Assembly: GCA_010015805.1 (NCBI GenBank)
Contig: ML978128.1
Coordinates: 496,001 to 560,000 of the forward strand
Source of the DNA: Rhizodiscina lignyota
Lineage: Eukaryota; Ascomycota; Dothideomycetes; Aulographales; Rhizodiscinaceae
Length of the DNA: 64,000 bases
Reading direction: 5' to 3'
Shown: piece after piece, positions 1 through 11,663 of the stretch
How positions within the stretch are numbered: the stretch's first letter is position 1
Layout of the letters: each line of letters begins with the position of its first letter
Notes under the pieces: model-generated
What the model was told of the DNA's origin: nothing
Database searches by the model: none
What the model saw: the letters and a program-made list of their open reading frames with translations, nothing else
Position numbers and translations under genes: made by a program

Positions 1-76
1 AGGGCGCCCATTCAATCAGGTCGTACCAGATGTTCAACTGATCAGACCACCGACACAACTGGACACCCGTCGCCAT

Positions 77-1639
77 TCACACGCTTCTCGATCTGATCAC
101 CCACTTCTGGTCACCCGATCCTCGCCCTCTAACTTTCATTTGTTCCTGGCAGAGTACGAGAGGCCTCTGGCACGTTTGCACCCACTTATCCACCATGGTC
201 TTGTACTCAAGTTCAAGAGCCGCAGCCGCGGCGGAAAATGCCTTGATATCACCGGCGTCCTGGGCTTCCCAGGCGAGGAGCAGGTTCTGCTGTATTGGAT
301 GGAGAGGCGTGCTGTCGTCGAGGCGGATCTGTATGTCCCTTCCGTATCGAATCTGCCGGACCCATTGGCGCACATGCGCCCACTCTTCAACAAGTGGAGA
401 AGGGTCGGTGCACTCTGATGATGCCTTCATGATCGAGAAAAGCTTCATCAAATACGCCAACCCCTTTTTCGGCTCCGCCCCTGTCTCGTAAACGAAAATG
501 TCCGTTTCGTCAGATAATGGCACGCGTCGTCCACATGGCCTACCTGATTCATCCACACAAACTGCTCGTAAGTCTTTCGCCGTCTGATCATCAATTTCGT
601 GGACGCATAGACAGTTGCCCGCATGGATCCGGATGTCTTGGACCCCCCGGATTCTTTTGAATGGGTGGAAGTAGTACTTTAAGATCTTCTTGGAGGGCAG
701 CTCTTGAAAAATCAGGACTATCCGTCTCTCACCCATGCGAGGACGATTCAAAGGGCCCACGAGCCGGCTCATGCAGTCTCTGAGTCGCCGCTGTTTAGTG
801 TTAGAGGGGTCATGAAAAAATCCCAGATAGTCCAATGATGGGGATGAAAAAGTATCAGATGTGTCCGGGTCGGTGTGTTGCCCCACTCTCCCGACTCTAG
901 GGTCCTGGTCTGGACCGTTAGGATCGGGTGGATCGTCGGGAAAGCCGAGTCTGATATGGATGGTTTTGAAGAGCCTCACATAGTCGAGCAAGTTTGGGCG
1001 CGTGACTTCCTGGTCCTCTGAAATGCAGCCTTGAAGACCACGCCATTCCGTGTCGCCACTTCCATCATCGAAAGGCCCAGAATAAGGCTCGATCTCCATT
1101 GCAATGGTACCATAGACCAGACCCATAGTTTCATGATGGATCTGTTTATTGACAGCCATGATCGACGTATGGCATTGTTGCTTGTCGCGTCGCCAACGAA
1201 CCACCCCTTCCTTTTCGACCCCATGATAGGGTGGGATAACAGGAAGGTCGGGAAGTAGATGACTGTAGATATGAAGTCGCAATTCTACCGGAAGCCCCAA
1301 AAAACCGGGTAAGTGATCTCTCTCGATATCGGACGAACCTGCCTCAGGCGAAATTCCTGGTGTTTCGAGAGGTTCGAGGGCCATTGCCGGCACTACACGA
1401 TCGGAGATCATCGAGTAAAAGGGTAAGAACCTGAAATATGATGCAGCGCCTGCCGATTGATTCAGAGTTGTATGTTTCTTGTTTGAATGGCAACTGAAAA
1501 GCGTCCTTTCGCTCACATCAAGTATGCTTGCTGCCTGGTACTGCTGTGCCGCCCCCGCCTTCCGGCTTGAAAGAGCAAAGGCTGCACGAATGCACATTCT
1601 CGGAAGTGCCGAAATAAAATAATAAGTGAGAGTCAACAT
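77..1639 (-). CDS. F-box-like (2EXR-type) hypothetical protein
   Basis: This is a single open frame of 520 codons on the minus strand. Around residues 113-130 it carries FLGLPVELRLHIYSHLLP, the LPxELRxxIYxxLL pattern of the fungal F-box-like/2EXR families, which often serve as substrate adaptors or have no known role. The rest (an IMAVNKQIHHET segment after the motif, then a long region rich in basic and acidic residues) fits that family. The first ATG is at 1639, but the N-terminal 75 residues look unlike the rest. In-frame ATGs at 1411 and 1384 would start just before the F-box-like segment and are plausible true starts. No intron is required. It sits alone at the left edge and is transcribed away from the next gene. 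The substrate is unknown; the family call is by motif only. Confidence 0.6.
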   Translation of the reverse strand: MLTLTYYFISALPRMCIRAAFALSSRKAGAAQQYQAASILDVSERTLFSCHSNKKHTTLNQSAGAASYFRFLPFYSMISDRVVPAMALEPLETPGISPEAGSSDIERDHLPGFLGLPVELRLHIYSHLLPDLPVIPPYHGVEKEGVVRWRRDKQQCHTSIMAVNKQIHHETMGLVYGTIAMEIEPYSGPFDDGSGDTEWRGLQGCISEDQEVTRPNLLDYVRLFKTIHIRLGFPDDPPDPNGPDQDPRVGRVGQHTDPDTSDTFSSPSLDYLGFFHDPSNTKQRRLRDCMSRLVGPLNRPRMGERRIVLIFQELPSKKILKYYFHPFKRIRGVQDIRIHAGNCLCVHEIDDQTAKDLRAVCVDESGRPCGRRVPLSDETDIFVYETGAEPKKGLAYLMKLFSIMKASSECTDPSPLVEEWAHVRQWVRQIRYGRDIQIRLDDSTPLHPIQQNLLLAWEAQDAGDIKAFSAAAAALELEYKTMVDKWVQTCQRPLVLCQEQMKVRGRGSGDQKWVIRSRSV

Positions 1640-2517
1640 TCAATGTCTCTCTCTTGATCTATAGTTCCAAGGTCTCAGCGTTTCGTCTTCGTGTTCCAAC
1701 ATCTTTTGCCTTGCTGGGGCCATTCTCGGCCTCTGAAGGCATTGGAATGCCATCGAGAGACAGCACGGAGGTTCTTCGGCCATTCCACAATGTGAAGGCA
1801 GCTTCTACACTCCAAGGCCACCGGTAGATGTGCTTTCGAAGATGACTGTCTAGTAATTAATATGTAGCGTTAAGATCAATGTACTAGTCAACCTATCTCG
1901 ATATATCATCCTAAGATATTGACGGTCCCACTAGATCTGTGCGACTCGACATCTCGGAATATTTCAACATCAGGTACTCCGTATGCATGTAACTAGCAAT
2001 GAACGCCATCATCTTCATGGCCATTGTTGTCGGAGTAAATACAGATCATCGCCGTTGGACCTTGCCGGTGCACAGACCACTTATGATAATGAGCGCCCAA
2101 TCTGATTCGCTGGCGTCGCTGCCACGTCCACGCGCCACGTGGTGCCACTCCCTCTACGGAAGCACTGGCCAACCCCTCATATGAAAAGTTCCGATTTGTT
2201 TACACTTTGAATCCTCACCAAAACATCACCCTTCAAAGCTGTACCCTTCTTCGTGTCGCTGTGCATACCCAATTTCGACCCATCTGCTTCGTGTACAAAC
2301 TCGATTTTACTGTTTTGATTACTTAAAGCAAGCATTTCGAGCCCTCAATGGCTGTCTGAACCTGCTGTTTACACCACAGTTACCGCCCACCTCTCGCTTC
2401 GTCCTTTCTGTTTCAACCTTTTTCTGTTGACGACGTGTTTACAGAGTCAGCGGCCTTCGCCCCTTGGCTCGCGCCTGTGACAAAGCTCGTGAACATATAC
2501 ACGATCCTGACGGCATC
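1640..2517. other. Intergenic, divergent promoter region
   Basis: This gap lies between two divergently transcribed genes. It is AT-richer than the flanking coding DNA, contains only short frames and has pyrimidine-rich runs at 2190-2440 in front of the rightward gene, as expected of a fungal promoter and leader. No RNA gene or mobile element was recognised. Confidence 0.6.
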
Positions 2518-3834
2518 ATGGTCTCCATCAACTTTTCTCGCAAGCGCAAAGCAGCATCGCCCCCTCCGACAAATGAATCTCGCGCAGATACAATCAGTAC
2601 GGCGGACTTCGATGCCCTATCTGCAGAGCAGCCTTCCAAGAAACTCAAACCCTCCGCGAGGCCAATTCTAAAAACTCCGACCAGACTCCACCGAGTGTCG
2701 AAGTTCAGGGAGTTCACGCCGCCCAATGCCTTGCAGTCAGTGTCACCATCGAAACAGTCAGCACTCGAGGCACCTCAAGCAGCAACAGAAGGCAGACACC
2801 TTCGCCACAAGTTCTCTTTCTTCAAATTGACTGCATCACCGACGAAGATATCTAAAACTCGGGCTGCTGCAGCGACACTTGAAGAGGCTCCCAAGTTCAC
2901 AATCCCAGCCACTCGGGCGCGATCATCCTCCCCGTGGAAGAAGTCTAAAGAACAGAAGCCATTGGACGATGGCGCACGTCGCCCATCACCCGAGGAGCTT
3001 GCAACTAACAGACTGATGACCGCTCGCATTCATACTCCGACTCGGTTGAAGAAGTCCAAGGCACACAACCCGTCATTACCTGCGACACAAACAATGCCAT
3101 CTGAAGAAACTCCCAGGGCCAGACCCACCACAGCTCACACACGCACACCGTCTTGGCTGAGGAAGGCCGCTGCGCCACATAAATCAACGTCCGAGACACA
3201 CCCAACTGCATTCGAAGGGAACTCCGAACCCAGACCTCACACACGCGCATCATCTCGGTCGAAAACATCAACAGCATCAGCAATCAACCCGTTTAGGCCG
3301 TGGCACAGAATGCAGACAAGGAGGCAGGAGCAAGAGCAACTCAGGCTGGAGGAAGAAGAGCGCGTAGCGAAGGAGACAAAGGCAGAAGCGGACAGAGCAG
3401 AGGCATGGAGGCTGTACGAGCAATTCAAGGCGAGCGGAACCATCAAGGTCCATTACTGCGGCCCTAGGAAGCCATGGGCTAAGCCCACATCGACGGTGGA
3501 AGAGGAGGGAGAAGAAGAGGAGAAACGCGACTCGGCGATCGAGGTGGTCAATGAGGAGCCGGAACCAGAAGAGCGCAGCTTCCTGATTGACCCATCGAGT
3601 GACGATGAGGTCGCAGCCATACCCAAGCCGGACTTTAGAAAGGCGCTCGAGAAGCATCGGCACAACAGCGAGGACGAGATAGTCACATGCACGCCAGACG
3701 GGATCAACATTCCTCCAGTCCCAAATGTTCTGGCAGTAAGTAAAGATAGCTTTGAATGGCCGGACGACTGTTTCTGATGCATTGCGCTCACCTTTTCTTC
3801 GTAGACGCTCGAGGGCTTGAGGAGCTTCTATTAG
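2518..3834 (+). CDS. Hypothetical lysine/serine-rich protein with charged coiled coil
   Basis: I chose the ATG at 2518 because no ATG lies upstream in frame. A phase-0 intron at 3736-3804 (GTAAGT..TTCGTAG, 69 nt) removes a short unspliced tail and gives a 415-residue protein ending in TLEGLRSFY. The N-terminal two thirds are low in complexity and rich in K, R, S, T and P, with repeated HTRTPSWLRK-type segments (RIHTPTRLKKSK, HTRTPSWLRKAA, HTRASSRSKTST) that look like a degenerate repeat of about 35-45 residues. A highly charged helix-forming stretch (roughly residues 285-325, RRQEQEQLRLEEEERVAKE) precedes a conserved-looking HYCGPRKPWAKP and an acidic tail. I do not recognise a domain. The basic composition suggests a nuclear protein, which is inference only. 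Confidence 0.7.
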
Positions 3835-4912
3835 ACCCTTTCGGGCATGGATTCTTTTTGAGGGGTTCCAATCGATCTTGGGTGTTCGAGCCCAAATGGT
3901 TTACGAAATAGCGGAGGTGCGCGGCGTTGTTTTTGTATCTTAACGAGAAATGCAAGTACGAATGTTTGTTTGACTATTGTGTGTGAATTGAATGCGGTCC
4001 TCTTGTGCTTCATCAGATATGTTGTCGCTCTACGTAGGAACTGTACAACGCTGTAAGGAAGCTCAGCATTCGCCGTGCCAGGAGTTGTTTCATGCCTAAC
4101 GAATCCATTCTAACTCCATTGCAACTTTTCTCCAAGTCTTACTACTCCTGTGCAGAGGGAGGCCTGTATTGAATTGAATTTGCAGCGGTAGGATTCGAAC
4201 AGATGTCTACCATCTTGCTGGTTGCGTGACCTTGCAGGTTCAGTATATATGCATCAATCATAGCCTTGGCTCAACTTTCATCGCTATTTATGGAGGGTAG
4301 CAACAGCTACCACGGACATAACGTGCCATACTCAAGCCTATTACTGTATCTTAAGGCTAAGTACCAAGCATGCCTAACACTTTTTGGGTAACTTAGCTGC
4401 TAGGTTTGGTACGGTCACGTGTGCAATAGCCTATTAAGGGGTAACGTAGCAATCTCGTAAGGTATTACATATGCTCACCACCATTGCGCACGGATGCACA
4501 CCAATTCAACTCCCTCTGTTCTCTAAGTCTCACCACCACTGTGCACGGATACACGCGTGCTGTATTGAATCCAAGCGAGCGCTTTGATTGGCTCAAAGGC
4601 CTGCTCAAAGCACGTGCACAGACTTATGGAAATCCACGTATTTGACGATATGTATCTATTGAGCGCCAAGGAGAAGGGCGAGCGAGCCAAAATAGGAACG
4701 TCAAAACACTGACAAGAGCGTGGGATCACGTCTTTTATCAGTACGTACTATAGTAATCAAGGGATTTTGTCATCAAAGGCACAGAGAGTTGTGAAATTCT
4801 ATTTGCATTTGGAGTGGTGCGACGACCGCCGTCGCCGCGGGTATCTCAACTTCTATCTACGAGACCGTTGGAGAAGTGGCATGCAGAATGGGCCCCCCTC
4901 CCTCGCCTCCGC
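3835..4912. other. Intergenic with dispersed direct repeats
   Basis: No gene is seen. Related sequence blocks occur at about 4112-4185 and 4505-4580; both run AACTCC..CTAAGT/CCAAGTCT..CTGTGCA..GTATTGAAT. A second pair at 4474 and 4529 (CTCACCACCATTGCGCACGG and a diverged copy) is spaced exactly 55 bp. On the minus strand near 4184-4240 there is a tRNA-like end (GTTCGAATCC followed by CCGCTGCA), but it lacks a foldable D arm. This looks like an eroded short interspersed element or repeat cluster. Confidence 0.45.
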
Positions 4913-7583
4913 CTACATCTTCTTGATCTCCAGCTCCAGGCCCTCCACCGCCTCATTCTGCATCCACTCCTCCAACAGTCTCACCCCCGCCCTCACCCCC
5001 TGCACCGGAGTGCTATCCTGCCCAATGGGCAACCAGAACTTTCCGCCAATGGCGCTGTCCCCATCCGCGGCGCCTAGGGGGGGCTTCTCTGCCTCCGCCG
5101 CCCTAGACGACCACGTGATGGGGAACAGCCCCATTATCGTGCCCACGCCCAGCTTGATCGACGCCTCCCGAACACACCGGTTGAGTTCGTTCCAGTTTTC
5201 CATGATCAGGGTGTGTTCGGGAAGCGCCGGGAGCACCGCGCCTCCAGTCGCCGAGGGGGTTGGCGTGGGAGCATCCTGGCTCGCCGCTCGAGCTCCGCTC
5301 CCAGCCTTGCTCCTCTCCTCGCGCTGGACGACGCGGATGCGTTCCGAGATGATGTTGCCGATAGCGCTGCGAATGAGGACGCCGAGATGATAGACCAGGC
5401 CTTCGAGATGGGGGAATGCCGTGCATCGGTGCAGCTGATCTCGCCAGTACGGGAGCAGGCTGAGCCAGCTGTTGCTGAGCTGGCAGGGCCTCCTCTGCAT
5501 CCGAGCCGCACAATCCTGCCAGTGGAATGCAAGGGTATATGCGAACAAGGACTGAACGGCCAGAACGGCAGCCTTCTTCCTGTCTTCCTCAGTCTTGTCT
5601 TGCTTCTTGTCGATGTCCTGAGCCTCGTGCTTCAACTTGCGGCCGAGCTGGTTGTGGTTCTTCGACATTGACATCAAGAGCTCGCTGTCGTTGGGCTTTC
5701 CATTCGGGGCAGAAGTGACCTTGACGCCGACGGGGGTGCCTCCAGTAGCTTGGGGAGTGTTCGTGCTGCTCTCTGATGTCTTCAGGTGAGGGGTCGAGGG
5801 GCCTTTCAGCTTGGCTGGCTTGTCGACATCCAACGCCGTGCCCTCCTTGGTGGCTTGCATCGGCGTGGCCTTCTTCAAGCTTTCCATCGTCGTGGCCTCC
5901 TTTGCGGCTTCCACTGACGCGGGCATTGTGCCATCCTTCGCCGCGGCTTGGTCCTTGTGTCGCTTTGTCACGTTTACCAGGTGCTCGTCTACGGGGCGCT
6001 TTCGCTTCCCGAGCATTGGGGCCTCTTCCTTTTGGCGCTTCGGGACATTCTCCTTGGTACCATCCTCCTCGTGCTTGCTCTTCTCCAACGGCAGCTTCGG
6101 TGCACCTTCCTTGCTCTTCTTCCCGGGCGCGGCAGTTGCCTTGACATCGGTATCGGCCTTGACGTCGGTATCGTCCTTGACGTCATTGTCGGTCTTGTGC
6201 TTCATCTCTGATACTCGCTTGTTGTCCGATCGGAGTTTCAATAACGCGTCCACCGTCTTTCGGTGCTTCTTCGCAATCTTCAATTTGACAATAAGTTCAT
6301 TTCTACTTTTGGGGGGACGTTCGGGTGGACGGGACTGCTGGGGTCTTCCTTCGGAACTTACAACTTGTCTCGGTTGGAGGTCAGCATCATCAGCCGATCT
6401 CTTCGTCTTGGTGGAAGTGGACTCGCGGATCCCGGGGACATCAACCATAGCATCTCGGGCTGGGGTACCAGGTCTGGCAAGCTTCGCGAGTGGCTTCGCG
6501 ATTGGTTTTGCGGGTGCCTTTGCGGATGGCTTTGCAGGTGGCTTCTCTGCAGACGACGGAGCAACCGACGATGGAGCACTCGAATTGCTCTTGTCGTGTT
6601 CAGCCTTCTTTGATGCCAGCGCGGTCTCGATCTCTGGCGGCAGGGTTGGTGACAGCATGGGAGGTAGATCATGCGGTATCGAGGAATGGTGGAGCGGCGA
6701 CTGCAATGGTGGCAGGCCGTGCGGGTTGCTCGCGGAGTGAGCATGTTCGGTCGCCTTGACCGGAGGTTCAGCTGTTCGGGCTTTCTTTGCTGGAGGTGGC
6801 GTGGCCTCCTTTGCTTCTAACTCATCGGCCGGAAGTTCGAGGGGTCTGAGATGGGCGTCAGTAGTGGGAGGGAAATTGCAGGGAAAAAAATTCGTACCGC
6901 TTGGTTACCGCTGGCTGCGGTGCAGTGTTGCTATTAACGGTAGCGGCATGAATAGTTGCAGCTGGAGCGGCAGCAGCGACAAGGGGAGTAGCACTGCCAG
7001 CGGTGGCAGCAGTGCTGCTAACATCGATATCAGAGCGGCGGGAAGTGAGGCGTGCATGGTCCGAGAAGCGGTCGTTCTTCTTCACTCCGTTCATTGTCGC
7101 GTGCTCCTTCTCGTCGTCAGTTCCGAGCGATGGTGTCTTCTTCCTAGCCAGCTTGTTCGCGTAGTCGCTCAACGAGATCTTCTTCTTCGGGCCAGTGCTC
7201 GCCCTCACACCTGGGCTGCTGCTCACGCTGCCTGTGTGCAAGCCCAGGCGCTCCCTGCGCTCGCGCTCCAAGTCGTACTCGGTTTTGACAATGAAGATGG
7301 TGTCGTCCGCGTCGGGCAAGACGAAGGTCTGGTGCTGGAGGTGCTCCTCGTGAGGTTCGAAGGGCGTGTTCTTGATCCAACGTGCCCCGTCGTCCGGGTC
7401 GGGGTTACGATAGCTGGTGGGGACGGTCAAGATGTAGGGCTTGCCGCCGTTGATTACTTTCTTGATGACTTCGTATGAGGCGTCGAGGGCCTTCAGGTCA
7501 TCCAGATCTTCGGCCGACAGGTTGGTGGTACTGCTGGTGGTGGTGTTCTTTGGGGGTTTGGTGTTTGTATCTGGAATTGACAT
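4913..7583 (-). CDS. Putative Ell-binding-like nuclear protein, SLSDY motif
   Basis: There are two exons, 6898-7583 and 4913-6845, with an intron at 6846-6897 (GTACGA..CTCAG, 52 nt, phase 2), giving 872 residues. The ATG at 7583 starts MSIPDTNTK. The N-terminal part has a conserved-looking block (residues about 20-110: DDLKALDASYEVIKKVI .. PYILTVPTSYRNPDPDDG) and then GPKKKISLSDYANKLARKK. The middle is very rich in K, A, P and E with KLKIAKKHRKTVDALLKL, repeated TDVKADTDVK and basic clusters such as LGKRKRP. The C-terminal 220 residues form a more ordered domain (QSLFAYTLAFHWQD .. GLVYHLGVLIRSAI). The ISLSDY and IVKLKI motifs together recall fungal proteins annotated as Ell-binding (elongation-factor associated) proteins. 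That name is from memory of the family and is tentative. It is divergent from ORC5. Confidence 0.6.
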
Positions 7584-8514
7584 TTTGATGCCAGAAGAGT
7601 GAATCAAGATTGAAGGTCGGGTCGCTGTTGCTGTGCGAGAAGCTTGGAAGCGGGATTGGAAAGCTGGTGGAAGCAATTGAAGAGAGTCGTGGAAAGTGTC
7701 GTGTTCGGTGTTCGAAAGTTGAGACTTGAAGGAAGAGGAAGTGGGGAGCGTTGAGCTGGGAAGTTTTTATAGAACGCGGGTGGTGGGGCGCGTGGTGTTG
7801 TGAAGGAAAAAGCCTATTGTTCTCATGTTAGTGGACAATGGCGCGGAAGAACTATTCGGCCTGGCCGATGAAGCTATTCACAGAATACACCGGAAACTTG
7901 CTCACCCGCGTGTTGTGAATGCTATCGCAGCGGCGAGTTGGCACCTCGACACCTGGCCAAGGCGGGCATTCACATGGCGGCGGCGGCCATGCGATGCGAT
8001 GCACCACGTTGCTGGAGCGCACCGTCGGCGGATAGAGGTGTCGAGGAGTGTCGCCGCGCCCTCGTGAGCAAGAGGATGGCGTTGATATGGCCTTCAGCAG
8101 GCGATGCGCAAGGCCGAGCGAGGTGGTGTAGGTAAGCAATGCCGGATGATTTCATTGGGTTTGTGATCGCACGCCACGCACAGACACCCGCAAGGCTGGA
8201 TGCTGCCCGTTTTGAACCGGCCAGCTGTAGGCGTCGCGCCACAATTTGCTGGAGGGCGACACGCAAACAAGACGCTGCAAATGTCGAATTGCTTGACGCT
8301 GCCCGTCAAACTCCCAGACAGCGCAATTCCGCAGCAGAGGCAGCGTGACACGCGTTCGCCTGCCGTGCCAAACTGGCCCTGATGGCTTCCTGATGCGGCA
8401 GTCCGGCCATCCTTGCACGCTGCAGAGGACCCTTTTCGGCACCAAGCGACCCGCCTGTCTCTATCCTATATATTTCCGACAATTGGGTGGCTTGATGCCA
8501 TCCAACTCGCCGCC
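7584..8514. other. Divergent promoter of Ell-binding-like gene and ORC5
   Basis: This is 931 bp of non-coding sequence between two start codons that face away from each other. Frames here are short and overlapping. A CT-rich leader lies just before the ORC5 start. A perfect MCB box is annotated separately. Confidence 0.6.
8350..8355. promoter_or_regulatory. MCB box (ACGCGT) upstream of ORC5
   Basis: There is a perfect palindromic ACGCGT 160 bp before the ORC5 start. In fungi this is the binding core of the MBF (Mbp1-Swi6) complex that drives G1/S transcription of replication genes, so the position fits. One six-base match is weak evidence by itself. Confidence 0.4.
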
Positions 8515-9977
8515 ATGCTGCCCGACGAGATCCTTGCCACCTTAAATGATCGATATCCGTGTCGAGAACTGCAGATTCGAAGTCTCGCTGCGCTCTACCA
8601 TGTGAGCCTCATCCGCAGGCATTGCTCCTCCACCCGCCGCTCTCTAACAGTAGCCACAGCAAGAGATATCCAGCCCGCCAACGCTGGTGATCCATGGACC
8701 AGATGCGACTGGCAAGTCGTCGATCGTCAAGGACGTTCTGAGAGTGTCAGCACTCCCACACGCCATTGTAGACTGTCGCGAATGCGTGACCGGACGACAT
8801 CTCCTCGAACGGACTGTCGCGTCATGTCTCGACGCGTTAGACGCGTATTCAGATACAAATTTCGACACATCCCGATATTCCCGATGTGAGAACATCAGCG
8901 CACTAGCTGTACACCTGCAGACGATACTGGAAGGCAGGAGGCAGTTCGTCTTGGCCTTCGACGGCATCGACAAGCAACGAGAGCCTCCGCCAACTCTGTT
9001 TTCTGCGCTTGCTCGGTTTGGGGAGATTGTTCGTATAATGACATCTGTAGCATGTTCTGATGGACGTCTAATAGTTACAGATTCCTAACCTATCAATTAT
9101 ACTGACCGTCACCGTCGCAAGACCCCGTCAGCTCCACTCTCCAGGCATCCCACACCTCTACTTCCCCCCTTATACTCGTGATGAATCAATCCGCATCCTC
9201 GGCCTCGACCCGCCAGCAATCTTCACCCGCGCCATCTCACCGTCTATGGACTACACTGAAGAGGAAGCTCTCGAGGACAATGCATGGGTATGGGGCAGGT
9301 TCTGCGGAGTAGTCTGGGACTCTCTCGCCAAAGGGGCTGCGAGAGATATCGTAAGCTTCCGAGCTATCTGCGACAAATTATGGAGGCCGTTCGTCAGTAG
9401 CATTGACGATGGCACGTTCGGTACGCGCGACTTCTCGCGGCTCATGGTCGCGAAGAGGGGATTATTCCAGGGCGACGATGCGCTGGTGGACAAGATCATT
9501 CCCAAGACCGCCGGCGAAGGGAAGAAGGCTACATCTCACGCTCTTCGCGATCTGCCATACTACTCCAAGTACCTCCTCTGCGCTGCATACCTTGCCTCGT
9601 TCAATCCAGTGCGCCAAGACCAAGTCTTCTTCCTGAAGAGCCACGAGAAGAAGCGGAGGAGGAAAGGAGGGGCCGTCACGACCGCACGAGCCTCAAAACA
9701 CCGACGTATACCTCGACATCTTCTCAATCCATCGCCTTTCCCCCTAGATCGTTTGCTTGCAATTCTGCACGCCATTCTACCCGATCCACCTCCGCAGGTC
9801 GCCGACATTCAGACGCAGATCGCGACTCTGACCTCTCTTCGACTGCTGCAGCGGACCGGCGCATCGGGCGATGTGCTGGATCCGGGCTGCAAGTGGCGCG
9901 TCAACTTTGGTTGGGACTATGTTCAAGCTGTGGGCAGGAACGTGGGGTTCGAAATTGCTGAATGGGTCTCAGAGTGA
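8515..9977 (+). CDS. ORC5: Origin recognition complex subunit 5
   Basis: There are three exons, 8515-8601, 8660-9028 and 9081-9977. The introns are 58 nt (GTGAGC..CACAG) and 52 nt (GTTCGT..TACAG), both phase 0. The product is 450 residues, close to the usual Orc5 size. The start reads MLPDEILATLNDRYPCRELQ, matching the Orc5 N-terminus that precedes IRSLAALYH. Walker A is GPDATGKS (residues 42-49) and the Walker B-like strand is FVLAFDGID (about 125-133). Downstream come LTVTVARPRQ and YFPPYTRDESIRIL, then LPYYSKYLLCAAYLASFNP, an Orc5 hallmark, and a C-terminal winged-helix-like part. It acts in the nucleus as an ATP-binding subunit of the ORC that licenses origins. The weak GTTCGT donor of intron 2 is chosen because it joins GEI to IPNLSIIL in frame. 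It converges on the XRCC4-like gene with 59 bp between stop codons. Confidence 0.9.
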
Positions 9978-10036
9978 TGTGATCTAGCATGATACACAAA
10001 TTCAAAAATTTAACATTTCTAAAACGTGTGGATATC

Positions 10037-11255
10037 TCACAGTTCCTCGTCTGTTTCATCATCATCATTATCCGCTGGCGCAGCGATAGGCTCTGGCGGC
10101 GCTTCCGGCTTCTTGCTTCGCAGATCCTTCCTCGTGAATGGAAGCTCTCTCGGCGGTGGAGGCTCTAAAGCCTCCTCTGACTGCTGGGGAGGACCCTTCG
10201 CAGGAGCTTTACCCTTTGACCCTAATGGCCGCGGTGGTGGTTCTTCCTCATCTTCATCTGCAGTCTCGTCGGACAACTCTGGGGTAACTACCTCACGGAC
10301 CTCGTCATCATCCTCGTCCTCGGCTTCGGCCTCCTGTTGGTCTACATCCATCTTGCTTGCGGCAGCAGTCTCAAATCCATCCGAGTCTCCATCCTCTGAC
10401 TGAGCCTTTTCGACCTTCCGCTTTGATCTTCGGGACGAGGCAGGCTTCCGACTCTCTGAAACTTCCTCTGCTGTGGGGGCGGGGTCAGCCAATATCGAAC
10501 TTCATGCGGATAATAGGAAAGCAACTTACCTCTCGAGGAGTCGATTTTGGCACCGGCGAGCAGTCGCTGCTGATCCCTAATCTTTAGCTTTTTGCTATTT
10601 AGCAATTGCGTGAACTTCTGCAGCATCACATCCTCTTGCTCCTGTTTAGCTTTGATAAAGTCTTCTAGCTGAGCATTGAGCTTCGTGATAGTTTCCTGCT
10701 GCTCCACGAGCTTGCTGCGCAGAGAAGCGACGGTCGAGACAGCGTCTGCTGTTGCTTGCGCAGCAATTCCTGCCCAGTCGAGTGGGCTGATTTCCTCTTC
10801 GTCATTTTGTGTGAGCGTAATCGAGCCAAGGCGCTGCGTAATTCCGCTGATGTTCTTCCGCACAGTAATACTGATCTGTCCATCGCCTCCAACTGAAGCG
10901 ACGGTTTCGACGGCCTCTACCAATTTCGCCTCCGCTGTTTCCGGTGCCTCGAGGAGAAGGGCCCATTTCAGCACAGCTTCCCATTCTGCGTCGGTGCCCT
11001 GATAGTTCGCGGCGCGGAGCTTGCGCACTTGCGATTGCTTGACTATAGATGTGATGTTAATCCCACGTGACTTTATGTTAGAAATGCTAATGAAATGGGC
11101 GTACCTGTGCCTATGAACGGATATTCTCCCTCGGTACCAACGATCCTGAGATCAAGAGCATGAGAGCCGGTCCTTGTGATCTTCAGAAGAACGAAGCTTG
11201 AGTCGTCGTCGGACGCGTCGAGTCGGCGCACGCGTAGCACGCGCTCGTCTGCCAT
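10037..11255 (-). CDS. XRCC4/Lif1-like DNA double-strand break repair protein
   Basis: There are three exons, 11105-11255, 10530-11042 and 10037-10470, with introns of 62 nt (GTACGC..CTATAG) and 59 nt (GTAAGT..CCACAG), both phase 1. The product is 365 residues. The N-terminal globular head (residues about 1-130) includes RVLRVRRLD, FVLLKITRTG and the conserved YQGTDAEWEAVLKWALL. It is followed by a long coiled coil (about 150-220: LRSKLVEQQETITKLNAQLE .. LLNSKKLKIRDQQRLL) and a disordered acidic tail with short basic stretches. This head-stalk-tail plan and the TDAEWEAVL segment are those of XRCC4, the scaffold that holds DNA ligase IV during non-homologous end joining. It ends in a very acidic stretch (DNDDDETDEEL). 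It is divergent from byr4 and convergent with ORC5. Confidence 0.8.
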
Positions 11256-11450
11256 CGTATGATGTCAGGAGGAGTGTGAAACCTGAATTCTGGCCGGACC
11301 ACGCTCGAAAGTGAGCGATCGTGAGGACCCTTTGGATCGAGACGAGGTGACAGTGATCGGGAAAGTGCAAAATTCGCGCCCGAGCAAGGTGGATCGTAGC
11401 TTAGGATGTTTGACGTTAGGCAGGGAATCTTAGAATGTTTTATGCAAGAG

Positions 11451-11456
11451 ACGCGT
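11451..11456. promoter_or_regulatory. MCB box (ACGCGT) between XRCC4-like and byr4 genes
   Basis: This is a perfect ACGCGT about 195 bp upstream of the XRCC4-like start and 700 bp from byr4. It would suit G1/S control by MBF. Two more ACGCGT words lie inside the first XRCC4-like exon (near 11215 and 11229). The prediction rests on the word match only. Confidence 0.35.
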
Positions 11457-11663
11457 CTGTGGCGGACGGGACTGGGTTGTCCTGAGTTTCTTGGTGGGGG
11501 ATCACTGGAGAATCTCAGTACACCAGCCTGTCTCTGCAATTGACGGCGTAGGTGTAAGTGCGGTGCCTCGAAACTCCTGTAATACGGAGAAGTGTTCACA
11601 GGCATTTCTGAAGACTCTTTGCAGCGTTGCAGCCTAGATGGAGAGCTGGGTAGTCACAGTGAT

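Noticed and set aside
4184-4240. A functional tRNA gene on the minus strand
   Set aside because: Only the T-loop-like word and a CCGCTGCA end are present. The T stem does not pair well and no D arm or proper anticodon arm can be drawn.
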